Part shown: positions 14,023 through 22,190 of the stretch, piece by piece | Layout of the letters: each line of letters opens with the position of its first letter | How positions within the stretch are numbered: position 1 is the stretch's first letter | Source: a virus | Length of the DNA stretch: 24,402 nucleotides | Direction: 5' to 3' (one strand) | Virus record (IMG/VR): IMGVR_UViG_3300023180_005952 | Span: 1 to 24,402 of that record | The notes under the pieces: generated by a model | The model's input: the letters and a program-made list of their open reading frames with translations, nothing else | Told to the model about the DNA's origin: nothing | The model's database searches: none | Position numbers and translations under genes: made by a program

Positions 14023-15267
14023 ATTCTTAAATATTGGAAAAGACTTTCTAAAATCTAATCCTCTCGTTTTATCAAGTGCTTCGCAGTAGTCTACGAACTG
14101 TGGCAAAAGATCTGTTCGATCAGCGTCCGTCATATGTTTTATTGTAACATCCTTAATTTCTCTAAAGGATTTTTGAAACTTCTCATCCAAATCATTTCCA
14201 TAGTTTTCTAAATCTTCCACTATCTTATCCTTTATGTCTTTTGGTAACACCTGTATGGAAAGGTGATTAGGATATACTAGAGGCATCATGTAGAACAAAT
14301 AATCTTTGGTTGGATCATTATAATGAATTTTCTTATATTTAGATTTTAATTTCCAGTCAATGATATCCTTTAGGTAAGGAACATTGAGTGCATTCAATGT
14401 AAGATTAATTGTGCAATAGATATTATCGTGTGTGCTATTCTCTATTAGATCTAATTTGGAAATCATTTCGTTCCACTTAATTGGATATCGAATGTATTCG
14501 AGTTGTTCACCGATTCCATCTATGCTTAATAGAAGTTTTACGGATCTAAATTTGCTCCATAGTTCCATCACTTCCTCGGTTAGATAGGATGCGTTGGTAT
14601 TGTAACTTAACATAATATTCTTGTTAATGCCCCTTTCTATTAGAGATTGTAAGAATGGTATGTGTGCCTTTGCTAGTAAAGGTTCACCGCCTGCAAAATT
14701 AATCCTTTCTAGGTCATCAGTAAATTCCATTATGCCTTCGATGTTTTCAAACTCCTTTGACCATTTGAAACTTTCAGACTTGTATTCGTTTATTCTAGAA
14801 GTTAGATGTTCCTTATTACCTTCTTCATTAACTTCCTTTAGCATTTTCTTTTCTTCAGCAATCCACGAAGTGCTAAATTGGCTATTACACATAACGCATT
14901 TAAGATTGCAGGTATTGTTAAAACGAAGATCCAAAAATTTAACCTTTGCATCTATGGATCCATCTTCCTTGAGTTCATTGTATAGGTAATCATAATGACC
15001 ATACCTATCATTCATCTGTTGCCTATAACTCTTTATTCCAAGATCCTCATCCTTCCAACACATGCTGCACACTTCAGGTCGGAGTCCTCTTTCAATATCC
15101 AATCTTGTTTTCTTGTGCTTGGGACTGTTGAGCATGCTCGTAAGATTCCTGTCACCTATTTTAACAGGCTGATCCTTAAAGTCCAAACTATTACAGCATA
15201 GATTAACCGACCCATCCGTGGTAATTTGGCTATGCATGTATTGTAGAATGCACCGTTTCTGTATCAT
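14017..15267 (-). CDS. Twitch-domain radical SAM protein (N-terminal auxiliary domain)
   Basis: 416 residues. The N-terminal twitch-like module has Cys6, CC (24-25) after TTDGSVNL, then CSMCWKDEDLG (Cys67, Cys70). The radical SAM core follows with NNTCNLKCVMC (Cys120, 124, 127) and NFAGGEPLLAK (GGEP 193-196), then YNTNASYL and LSIDG. This order (auxiliary cluster before the SAM cluster) is that of the twitch-domain radical SAM family found in phages. Substrate unknown. ATG 15267 has AAGG 10 bases upstream; the frame also has a TTG one codon earlier. It stands alone on the minus strand, convergent with the gene at 13,042 and divergent from 15,296. I see no promoter for it. Confidence 0.87.
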   Translation of the reverse strand: MIQKRCILQYMHSQITTDGSVNLCCNSLDFKDQPVKIGDRNLTSMLNSPKHKKTRLDIERGLRPEVCSMCWKDEDLGIKSYRQQMNDRYGHYDYLYNELKEDGSIDAKVKFLDLRFNNTCNLKCVMCNSQFSTSWIAEEKKMLKEVNEEGNKEHLTSRINEYKSESFKWSKEFENIEGIMEFTDDLERINFAGGEPLLAKAHIPFLQSLIERGINKNIMLSYNTNASYLTEEVMELWSKFRSVKLLLSIDGIGEQLEYIRYPIKWNEMISKLDLIENSTHDNIYCTINLTLNALNVPYLKDIIDWKLKSKYKKIHYNDPTKDYLFYMMPLVYPNHLSIQVLPKDIKDKIVEDLENYGNDLDEKFQKSFREIKDVTIKHMTDADRTDLLPQFVDYCEALDKTRGLDFRKSFPIFKNL

Positions 15268-15278
15268 CAATAGGAATC

Positions 15279-15286
15279 CTTAAATA
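15279..15286 (+). promoter_or_regulatory. Late-promoter-like box before the 15,296 block
   Basis: CTTAAATA, one change from NATAAATA, followed by 9 bases and ATG 15296, again with no Shine-Dalgarno. It would start the long plus-strand block to 20,002. Confidence 0.48.
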
Positions 15287-15295
15287 ATTACATAT

Positions 15296-16279
15296 ATGTA
15301 TAAGATTACTGACATTCGCAGTATTCATTTTGAAATAACCAGCAAGTGCCAGGCACGCTGTCCTATGTGTCCTAGAAGGATAAACGGTGGACCCATGAAT
15401 CCTGGTGTTGTTCTGCACGAAGTCGATCTTGGAACATTCGTTAATTGGTTTCCAAGAGATTTCGTGAAACAGTTAAAGCATTTCAATATGTGTGGTAACC
15501 TGGGCGATCCTCTCGTGGCAAAGGATACCATCGAAATATATAGATACCTAAGAGAAACTAATCCTGAGATGACCTTACAGATGCATACTAACGGAAGCGG
15601 TAGGAACAAGGAATGGTGGGAAGAACTTGCCTCTCTTAAGGTAAGGATAGTATTTGGAATAGATGGATTAGAGGATACGCATGCCCTGTATAGAATAAAC
15701 ACTGACTGGAATAAAGTGATCGAAAACGCAAAGACATTTATTGCCGCAGGCGGTGATGCAAGATGGGACATGCTGATATTCCAACACAATGAACACCAGG
15801 TTGAAGCATGCGAAAAACTATCAAGAGAACTTGGCTTTAGTCTATTCATGAAAAAACACACAACGAGATTCCGTGACGGTAAACTTGATGTTCTTGATGA
15901 CAATGGCAGACCCGTTAACATTTTATATCCAACGGAATACAGCAAGTCAGTAATTGAAAAGGTGGAAAGCGCCAAGAACGAAATTAAACCTGTTATTACC
16001 TGCAAGGCCGTAAAGGACAGCCAGATGTATGTTGGAGCAAACGGAACGGTAACTCCCTGCTGCTGGCTTGACCAGGAATGGTATCCGGCACACGCACCAA
16101 GCAGAATAGACTACATGGACAAGATAGGCATGTGGCCAAATCTAAATGTAAACAGCCTTGAGGACATATTCAATAGTGGATACTTTGATAGGATAAGCGG
16201 TTGTTGGAATTCAACCGGACTCAAGGAATGTTCCAAGCAGTGCGGAAGTTTTGATAAACTAAACAAGCAGTTTGTATAA
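15296..16279 (+). CDS. Radical SAM/SPASM-type protein
   Basis: 327 residues. Radical SAM motif CQARCPMC (Cys18, 22, 25), then NMCGNLGDPLVAK in the SAM-binding position and MHTNGSG. The C-terminal SPASM-like region has VGANGTVTPCCWLDQEW, then GCWNSTGLKECSKQC. SPASM enzymes usually act on ribosomal peptides or protein side chains. The GGEP motif is replaced by GNLGDP, as in several SPASM relatives. First gene of a block that continues with a methyltransferase (TAATG overlap), the DUF2061 protein and the OM barrel. Function inferred from family only. Confidence 0.85.
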   Translation: MYKITDIRSIHFEITSKCQARCPMCPRRINGGPMNPGVVLHEVDLGTFVNWFPRDFVKQLKHFNMCGNLGDPLVAKDTIEIYRYLRETNPEMTLQMHTNGSGRNKEWWEELASLKVRIVFGIDGLEDTHALYRINTDWNKVIENAKTFIAAGGDARWDMLIFQHNEHQVEACEKLSRELGFSLFMKKHTTRFRDGKLDVLDDNGRPVNILYPTEYSKSVIEKVESAKNEIKPVITCKAVKDSQMYVGANGTVTPCCWLDQEWYPAHAPSRIDYMDKIGMWPNLNVNSLEDIFNSGYFDRISGCWNSTGLKECSKQCGSFDKLNKQFV

Positions 16280-16887
16280 TGAAAATAGACATTGAAGATA
16301 TAAAATTTTGGATGGATGCAATTCGCAACAGCGAGGATTCCAAGCGAACACTTGAAAGTTTCTGGGGAGGACAGTTGCAGAGCAAGACTTGGTTAATAGA
16401 TCATCTTGAAAAAGTTTCAAGCAGCATTACCAATGCCAATATCGTAATACACGGTGGATGGAATGGAGTATTGGCCAGCATGCTGTTTAATAGCAATCTT
16501 GGAATTAGGCACATAACTAGCGTGGACATAGATCCTGGCGTTAGAGAAACGGCACTTACCATGAACAAGCGATATGAAATGGAAGGAAGATTTTCGGCAG
16601 TCACGGCAGACATGACCGATTATGATTATGATGCGGACATCGTAATTAATACGAGTTGCGAACACATCACACAGGTGCAGTATGATCAGTGGTTGGAAAA
16701 TGTGCCAGATCGTGCTACAATAGTTTTACAAAGTAATAATTACATTATAGACGAACATATTAACTGTTCAGATTCACTCGAGGATTTTATCCAAAAAAGC
16801 AAGTTGTCAAAGATAAGATACCAGGGTGTCTTGGAACTGCCAAAGTATGATCGTTATCTTTTAATAGGAGACAAAAGTGGACAGTAA
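16279..16887 (+). CDS. Class I SAM-dependent methyltransferase-like protein
   Basis: 202 residues. The Rossmann SAM site reads NIVIHGGWNGVLASML, followed by the acidic strand ITSVDIDPGVRETAL; then TADMTDYDYDADIVINTSCEHI, with the post-II segment where the acceptor would bind. A GGWNG loop stands in place of the commoner GxGxG. The substrate is not visible from sequence. It begins on a TAATG overlap with the SPASM enzyme and overlaps the DUF2061 gene by 11 bases, so it may act on that enzyme's product. Confidence 0.7.
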   Translation: MKIDIEDIKFWMDAIRNSEDSKRTLESFWGGQLQSKTWLIDHLEKVSSSITNANIVIHGGWNGVLASMLFNSNLGIRHITSVDIDPGVRETALTMNKRYEMEGRFSAVTADMTDYDYDADIVINTSCEHITQVQYDQWLENVPDRATIVLQSNNYIIDEHINCSDSLEDFIQKSKLSKIRYQGVLELPKYDRYLLIGDKSGQ

Positions 16888-17284
16888 CACAAGGACTGTA
16901 GTAAAAACTTTATCATACAGGACTGCCGTTGCGGTAAGCATTTTCCTTGCAGCATTGGCAATGAATTATTCAGCAGGATTTGGATTGACATTTGTGGTAT
17001 TATCATACACTGTTGGATTTGCATCATTTTGGATACAGGAAAAACTGTGGAACATGGTAAGTTGGCAAAGAATCGAAAACAACGACACAAGAATTAGATC
17101 CATAGCAAAAACGGTAACTTGGAGATTGTGGTCAATGTTTGTTCTATTCGTGCTTGGCATGATTCTTGGTTTGAGTTCAGCACACGCACTTGAATGGACA
17201 ATTGTTACAAATATACTATTCATCGTTGTTCATTATACACACGAGAGAATATGGAACTTAATTACATGGGGAAAACTTTTATGA
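16877..17284 (+). CDS. Tandem DUF2061 inner-membrane protein
   Basis: 135 residues made of two copies of the DUF2061 unit. Copy 1 runs RTVVKTLSYRTAV to WIQEKLWNMVSW (about 6-58); copy 2 runs RSIAKTVTWRLWS to YTHERIWNLITW (about 73-133). Each has two hydrophobic helices, so four membrane segments are expected, in the inner membrane. The role of DUF2061 is unknown. The start is a GTG at 16877 with AGGAG 6 bases before it. The stop overlaps the next ATG as ATGA, coupling it to the outer-membrane barrel. Confidence 0.85.
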   Translation: MDSNTRTVVKTLSYRTAVAVSIFLAALAMNYSAGFGLTFVVLSYTVGFASFWIQEKLWNMVSWQRIENNDTRIRSIAKTVTWRLWSMFVLFVLGMILGLSSAHALEWTIVTNILFIVVHYTHERIWNLITWGKLL

Positions 17285-17844
17285 AAAAATTAATGCTGTC
17301 ATTGGCAGTAGCATTATCAATCACGACTTCGGCAAGTGCTGATAGTTTTACGCTCGGAACGGGTTATGGCAAGGAAAAGATCACTGACACACTAAGCGTT
17401 GATCTATTCCAGGTGCAGGGTCTGTATAGATTTGATAGCGGATTAACACTGGGCGGAATGATGATGAAAGGATTTCCTGACGTCAACGGAGTTGCAAACG
17501 AGGATCGTTATGAAGCAATTCTTGGTTACACAACGAGAGTAAATGACTTTTCACCGTATGCATTTGTCAGTAAGGGTATTAGAGATTATCTTGATTCACC
17601 AAAGGCATCGGTTGATTATTATACGGTAAAGGTGGGAACAAAATATAATCTCACTGATAAGATTTATACGGATGTAAATTACAGATTTAGGGATACCGAC
17701 GATATTGCCTGGCAGACAAACACATACACTGCTGGCATCGGCTATAACATAACACCAAAATTAAGCGTGGGCATCAACAGAGGTTGGCAGCGTGGTGATT
17801 ATGATTCCGAAATTACATCAATCAATTTCATTACGAGATTCTAA
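17281..17844 (+). CDS. Outer-membrane beta-barrel protein with signal peptide
   Basis: 187 residues. A clear Sec signal MKKLMLSLAVALSITTSASA ends at an ASA-D cleavage site (after residue 20). The mature part alternates polar and hydrophobic residues with Tyr/Gly-rich strands (YTTRVNDFSPYAFVSKG, VDYYTVKVGTKYNL, TYTAGIGYNITPKLSVGIN). It ends in NFITRF, a terminal Phe like the sorting signal of outer-membrane proteins. The size suits an 8-stranded barrel. ATG 17281 is chosen over upstream in-frame starts because of the signal peptide and the ATGA overlap. As a phage gene it may alter adsorption or exclude other phages. I do not recognise its closest family. Confidence 0.82.
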   Translation: MKKLMLSLAVALSITTSASADSFTLGTGYGKEKITDTLSVDLFQVQGLYRFDSGLTLGGMMMKGFPDVNGVANEDRYEAILGYTTRVNDFSPYAFVSKGIRDYLDSPKASVDYYTVKVGTKYNLTDKIYTDVNYRFRDTDDIAWQTNTYTAGIGYNITPKLSVGINRGWQRGDYDSEITSINFITRF

Positions 17845-18965
17845 TGCAGATATATCGAGAGGGAAATTATTTAGATTATTCGAACAGGGTCGAACACTAC
17901 AAGAAGGCACTGAAAGATAATACCGTAGTAATCGAATCTCTCGATCACGTAGAACACATAGCATTATACATTGCCTGGCAGGAAGTGGGAGGACGCATAC
18001 TCGTTAGGGCGCCGATGCTCCCTGTCAAGCAAAAGGAAGAACTTGATTTGCGTCTTGCGGAACAGACAGCAACGGATTGTGTGTTCCTGCATACCAGCGG
18101 AACCACAGGAAGTCCTAAACTTGTTTCGTTTGATAAACAAGAATTTGATAGAATTATAAAAAAATCCGAACAGCATCTAGACTGGAGCAATGATACAAGT
18201 TGGTTAAATTTTATTCCAGCATTTACTAGTGGGTTTTGGCATATAGTATTACCAGCAATAGTAAAACACGATTGCAAGATTGTGTTGTCAAGCAAACAGA
18301 CCCTGAAGGATGATTTTGCCACCGATGTTAATTCAACAATATTCGTTCCAGGCCTAATTGATCAGATGCGTGCAGGTAATTTAAAATTACCATTACACAA
18401 GTTTCACATGATAGCGTCCGGTGCGAGCCAACTGTTATCAAGGCACGCTGAATATATCTTTGACAATGGTTGCAGAGTTTTCAATCACATATACGGAACA
18501 ACTGAGATTGGTAGCCCTATGCTTGGACACAGAACCTATGGCATAGACGGAACAAATTGTTGGCTGGAAATTGATGAGCGTTGTAGAATAGCAGATAATG
18601 AATTGGTGTATAATGACATACACACTGCTGATCTATTTGAAGTCAAGGGCAACCTAATTAGATTCACGGGAAGGTCAAACGACATAGTAAAGATTAATGG
18701 TTACCAATGTAGTTTATTATCCATAGAAAATCACCTCGAGGAAATGGGTCTTGGCGACTGCCTAGCAATACCAAAGAATAAGGCAGGAAGTGATTACATA
18801 GAACTGATGCACACCGAAGGAACACCCGACAGAAAACAAATCAAGGAAATGCTAACACCATATCTTCCACCCTGCAACATTCCATTAAAGTATATCAAGA
18901 CCGAAAGCATTCCAAGAAATGCTCTAAACAAGAAGGTAAGAAATGCTGTTCAGGCAGATCTATAA
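17844..18965 (+). CDS. Adenylate-forming (AMP-binding, ANL) ligase, short form
   Basis: 373 residues with the ANL motifs in order: TSGTTGSPK (84-92, P-loop), NHIYGTTEIGSP (YGTTE 217-221), TADLFEVKGN (Asp263), FTGRSNDIVKINGYQ (Arg277, Lys283) and PRNALNKKVRN (Lys363, the catalytic lysine position). It should adenylate a carboxylic acid, then pass it to CoA, a carrier or an amine. Family members are commonly about 500 residues; here the part before the P-loop is roughly 80 residues shorter, so the acid site may be small. No carrier domain is attached. Starts on a TAATG overlap with the OM barrel and overlaps the GNAT-like gene by 23 bases. Acid and acceptor unknown. Such a ligase is rare in phages. 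Confidence 0.9.
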   Translation: MQIYREGNYLDYSNRVEHYKKALKDNTVVIESLDHVEHIALYIAWQEVGGRILVRAPMLPVKQKEELDLRLAEQTATDCVFLHTSGTTGSPKLVSFDKQEFDRIIKKSEQHLDWSNDTSWLNFIPAFTSGFWHIVLPAIVKHDCKIVLSSKQTLKDDFATDVNSTIFVPGLIDQMRAGNLKLPLHKFHMIASGASQLLSRHAEYIFDNGCRVFNHIYGTTEIGSPMLGHRTYGIDGTNCWLEIDERCRIADNELVYNDIHTADLFEVKGNLIRFTGRSNDIVKINGYQCSLLSIENHLEEMGLGDCLAIPKNKAGSDYIELMHTEGTPDRKQIKEMLTPYLPPCNIPLKYIKTESIPRNALNKKVRNAVQADL

Positions 18966-19518
18966 GGATGATCCACTATTACCCGCATTCATGGAAGAGT
19001 GTGGCAACAGAGGATTCCATAACAACACATCAATAGAAAAATTAAAGTTTGATTACTTTGATCATGTTTATTTCTTTGCAGGAATAGAAGATGATGCAAT
19101 AAAGGTATTCAGCGGAGTTCACGAGTTTTATGTTGAAGGACAGACCTATTGGCGCTGTGGATTTAGAGGAGCAACGATAGATGCTGATCAGAAGATGAGC
19201 CGCAATCTAAGAATAAACTCTCTTAACTTTGGCATAAACTATTATCTACAGATGCAATACATAGAAAGCCTGCATGGTCCATCTAACTTTGTCCATACTT
19301 CAAACGCACCAGAAAGTATTGACGGTGCTGGTAGGAGCCATGCCGTTGATAGATTAATGAAGCGTGGTGTTAAAGGTGTTACGCTGCTTGAAGAAAATTT
19401 TGAATATCTTTATACCAAACAGAATGTATGGCTATTGGACAAGGATGTATGGAAACAGGATTTCGATAAGTATCATAAGGATAATCATATAATAAATGTT
19501 CCATCAATTAAAATTTAA
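18943..19518 (+). CDS. GNAT-like acyltransferase candidate
   Basis: 191 residues. A pattern of FAGIEDDAIKVFSGVHEFYVEGQTYWRCGFRGATID followed by a helix with SRNLRINSLNFGINYYLQ is reminiscent of the GNAT fold (strand, strand, helix), and the C-terminal GVTLLEENFEYLYTKQNVWLL of phage relatives. No textbook acyl-CoA loop (Q/RxxGxG/A) is visible, so the call is weak. ATG 18943 has AAGG 6 bases upstream and overlaps the ligase end by 23 bases; such coupling would suit an enzyme using the ligase product. Confidence 0.45.
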   Translation: MLFRQIYKDDPLLPAFMEECGNRGFHNNTSIEKLKFDYFDHVYFFAGIEDDAIKVFSGVHEFYVEGQTYWRCGFRGATIDADQKMSRNLRINSLNFGINYYLQMQYIESLHGPSNFVHTSNAPESIDGAGRSHAVDRLMKRGVKGVTLLEENFEYLYTKQNVWLLDKDVWKQDFDKYHKDNHIINVPSIKI

Positions 19519-20002
19519 AGAAGAATTAATTAGAGACGCTGACAAAATAATCTCTCTTTATAACTCATACAAAAAAGATTCAACACCGTGGATGGAACCC
19601 GAACACTACAACAAGGGTTGGAACTACATACCTTTCAAAATGTTTGATCAAACAATAATTGATTGTGGCCTGGATTATCTCACAAACAATTGCACGGTAA
19701 TTACATTTTCAATAATGGAGCCTGGGACACAGATATATCCTCACAGTGGATTTAAAGAATATTCAGAAAAAATAATTAGATATCATTTTTGTATATCTGA
19801 TGCGGTAGATAGTGGTTTCAAAACCAATAATGAAGAAATAATATACAAAAAGTTTGATGGCTTTGGATTTGACGATCACGAAATACACAGTGCCTATAAT
19901 AACGACAGCAATGAACGTATAGTTTTATTATTTGATGTTCCTAGAATAGGCAGTCCTGTGGATGTAAAAATTCCTAAAGATTTAGAATCTATTTTAAATT
20001 AA
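19496..20002 (+). CDS. Asp/Asn beta-hydroxylase-like 2OG oxygenase
   Basis: 168 residues. EPGTQIYPHSGFKEYSEKI (His83), then RYHFCI (Arg95, His97), GFGFDDHEIHSAYNNDSNERIVLLFDVPR with His131 and Arg141, gives the layout of the aspartyl/asparaginyl beta-hydroxylase family (cupin-type Fe(II)/2-oxoglutarate enzymes). Relatives hydroxylate Asp/Asn in peptides or act in natural-product routes. It overlaps the GNAT-like gene by 23 bases; an AAGGA lies 13 bases upstream, a weak ribosome site. Its 3' end overlaps the convergent radical SAM gene by 9 bases. It closes the 15,296-20,002 block. Confidence 0.78.
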   Translation: MFHQLKFKEELIRDADKIISLYNSYKKDSTPWMEPEHYNKGWNYIPFKMFDQTIIDCGLDYLTNNCTVITFSIMEPGTQIYPHSGFKEYSEKIIRYHFCISDAVDSGFKTNNEEIIYKKFDGFGFDDHEIHSAYNNDSNERIVLLFDVPRIGSPVDVKIPKDLESILN

Positions 20003-21406
20003 ATCAGCAAGTTCCGGAAATGTTTCCGCAAAGTTTGTTTGCCTTATCAATTCCATCTTTGTAATATAGTTCTTGAAGTTAGGCAGTAGATTTGTCTTAT
20101 CCTCGCTGTTCATGAAATCCAACACGCCTTCATATCTTCTCCAGCCATAGGGGTTAAGTTTCCAGAATGCATCATCCTGCGTGTAGTTGTCCCAGAGCCA
20201 TTGCTTCAGTTCCGCAAAACGCTGTTCGACATCTTGCTTGTGTTCCTTGGGTAGCAATCTCATCTCGAGGAAGGTTGGCATGTATACGAGATGAATGTTT
20301 ACTATTCCTCCGCCTATTACTAATCCTTCTTTGTTTGTTCTTGTGTTTATCTTTTTATATTTTTTGTTAATCTTCCACTTTACGAATTCTGGTAGGTGCT
20401 TGATGTTTAGTATGCTTAGGCACGTGGCAATCGTAACATCTATGTTATCAGGGGTATCGTCAAGTAGATCAAGATTGCGTTCAACTGTTTCCCAATCACT
20501 CGGATATCTAATGAAATGATTTCTTTGATCTGTTCCATCAAGGCTGAATCCAACCTGCACTCTCTTGAAGTGTTTCCATAGGTCAATTATTTCCTCATCA
20601 ATCAACAGTCCGTTGGTATTGTATCTTAGCACTATGTTCTTTTCATGGCCCTGCCTAATAATCTCTTCTATGAACTGTTTGTGTTCTCTGATCATTAGAG
20701 GCTCGCCGCCAGCAAAGTATACCTGCTTGATGTTTGGTATCTGCTTATACATTTCTTCCCAGAACTGGGGATTCTCGTGCCACTTGTTATTAAAGTTCTT
20801 TCTTTCCCAATGCATCTGTCCATGAATAACCTTGTCATCGGTAAGTTCCTTTAACTTATAGTAGTCGCCCACCCACTTGCTTGAATCGTGTGGACTGCAC
20901 ATGATGCATTTTAGATTGCAGGTATGTCCGAGCCTTAGATCAAGATAGTGTATCCTTTCAGGAGCAGTTCCGTCCTCGAGTGTTTCACGTATTAGTTCCT
21001 GTATGTCAACGTTTTCGTCCTGCCAGTAATTGTGTTCCCAAATCCTCTTGCTGCTTATGCCCTTGGCTTCCTCAGTAAAACACTTCTGGCAACTCTCTGG
21101 TATCTTGCCAGCCATCATGTTTTTTCTAACGTCCTTCATGTATTGGCTGTTCCATGCTTCCATTGGAGTTTGGTTTCCAAAGTTTGCATGCTGACCATCT
21201 GAATCCTTGATTATTCCTATGGTCGGGTTTATTCCAGCACCACTAGCATTTGCTCCACAGCAAAGTCGCATATCTCCGTTTGGCCTTGTAGCCATATGTA
21301 TCCAAGGCAGAACGCAAAAAGTTGGACTGTTTGATTTGTCCTCTATGTCCTTTTGCCAATCTGCGAGTTGCTTGTTATCGTGATTCTTCCAAAAATGTTC
21401 TGTCAT
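19994..21406 (-). CDS. Twitch-domain radical SAM protein
   Basis: 470 residues, the longest of the three twitch-type enzymes. Twitch module: FCVLPWIHMATRPNGDMRLCC (Cys31, 49, 50) and CQKCFTEEAKGISS (Cys106, 109). Radical SAM core: HTCNLKCIMC (Cys163, 167, 170), YFAGGEPLM (GGEP 233-236), YNTNG and FSLDG. The C-terminal part includes the IYKKINTRTNKEG-like basic region and NLLPNFKNYI. As for its paralogues, the substrate is unknown. It lies alone on the minus strand between plus-strand blocks. No Shine-Dalgarno precedes ATG 21406, and I see no -10/-35 or late box. Its end overlaps the hydroxylase gene by 9 bases, so transcription beyond it would be antisense to the ligase block. Confidence 0.88.
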   Translation of the reverse strand: MTEHFWKNHDNKQLADWQKDIEDKSNSPTFCVLPWIHMATRPNGDMRLCCGANASGAGINPTIGIIKDSDGQHANFGNQTPMEAWNSQYMKDVRKNMMAGKIPESCQKCFTEEAKGISSKRIWEHNYWQDENVDIQELIRETLEDGTAPERIHYLDLRLGHTCNLKCIMCSPHDSSKWVGDYYKLKELTDDKVIHGQMHWERKNFNNKWHENPQFWEEMYKQIPNIKQVYFAGGEPLMIREHKQFIEEIIRQGHEKNIVLRYNTNGLLIDEEIIDLWKHFKRVQVGFSLDGTDQRNHFIRYPSDWETVERNLDLLDDTPDNIDVTIATCLSILNIKHLPEFVKWKINKKYKKINTRTNKEGLVIGGGIVNIHLVYMPTFLEMRLLPKEHKQDVEQRFAELKQWLWDNYTQDDAFWKLNPYGWRRYEGVLDFMNSEDKTNLLPNFKNYITKMELIRQTNFAETFPELADLI

Positions 21407-21433
21407 ATTAATTTTTGCGCCAAGTTACCCATC

Positions 21434-21441
21434 AATAAATA
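21434..21441 (+). promoter_or_regulatory. Late-type promoter box before the PP-loop gene
   Basis: AATAAATA on the plus strand, 8 bases before ATG 21450, with no Shine-Dalgarno. It has the same sequence as the box before the tail-fibre-like gene. Confidence 0.62.
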
Positions 21442-21449
21442 CTACTATT

Positions 21450-22190
21450 ATGCACAGCAATATTTATAATACCCCTAACCAAGACATGTCAGGTGTGGCA
21501 GTGCCGTTTTCCAATGAGTGGAAATCCGTTGCCATAATGGTTAGTGGAGGAGCCGATAGTGCATTATTGTCTTACATAATTTGCGATCACATACGCAGTA
21601 ATGAACTGGCCTGCGGTGTTCAATTAATAAGTGCAATACGCTGTTGGAAAACAAGACCATGGCAGAGATACAACAGCATAGAAGTTTATGGATACCTGAA
21701 GAATAAGTTTCCAGAAATACATATTGATAGGAATGAAACATACATTGCACCTGCATTTGAACACGGGCAGGACAAGAAATTATATACAGATGAATGGGGT
21801 AACCTTGCTCCTGGTGATAGCGTGCATCTTACGTCCTATGCAGAATATGTGTGTAGTAAGAAAAAGGTTCCAGCAGTATACAACGCTGTGACTAAGAATC
21901 CACCAAAAGATGCTGTTCCAGAAGGACTTGCACACAGATACAATCCAAGGGATGGAAACATAACCTTTAGAGATAGTGTAGTCGTAATACAGCCTTTCAA
22001 GCATTTGGATAAGAAACAGTTATATAAAATTTACAGACAGAATGAAATAATGGATCTCTTTAACATCACAAGAAGTTGCGAAGGAGAATTCAAGGATCTG
22101 GATCACACAAATTATGAACCACACCAAGAAGTTCCCACATGCGGAGAATGCTTTTGGTGTAGAGAAAGAAACTGGGCAATTAATGAATAG
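21450..22190 (+). CDS. PP-loop ATPase, QueC-like (ExsB family)
   Basis: 246 residues. The PP-loop is VSGGADSALLS (SGGxDS, ATP pyrophosphatase). The C-terminal end has SCEGEF, then CGECFWCRERNWAI, i.e. the C...CxxCxxC zinc knuckle and Arg of QueC, the enzyme that makes 7-cyano-7-deazaguanine (preQ0) from carboxydeazaguanine. The sequence between the PP-loop and knuckle is diverged from bacterial QueC, so the substrate may differ. A QueD homologue is encoded at 6,064-6,528, but I see no clear QueE. First gene of the block running to 24,307; it overlaps the next gene by 8 bases. Confidence 0.75.
   Translation: MHSNIYNTPNQDMSGVAVPFSNEWKSVAIMVSGGADSALLSYIICDHIRSNELACGVQLISAIRCWKTRPWQRYNSIEVYGYLKNKFPEIHIDRNETYIAPAFEHGQDKKLYTDEWGNLAPGDSVHLTSYAEYVCSKKKVPAVYNAVTKNPPKDAVPEGLAHRYNPRDGNITFRDSVVVIQPFKHLDKKQLYKIYRQNEIMDLFNITRSCEGEFKDLDHTNYEPHQEVPTCGECFWCRERNWAINE

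Noticed and set aside
14000-14040. Terminator at the convergent gene pairs (14,017, 19,994)
   Set aside because: No GC-rich hairpin followed by a T run is present at either overlap.
15325-16005. A 226-codon open frame on the minus strand opposite the SPASM radical SAM gene
   Set aside because: It lies wholly antisense to a gene with clear motifs, is Ser/Leu-rich as mirror frames of this codon usage are, and matches nothing I know.
22114-22182. N-terminal extension of the third twitch radical SAM protein
   Set aside because: It lies within the zinc-knuckle region of the PP-loop gene, has no ribosome site and does not resemble the start of the paralogues.
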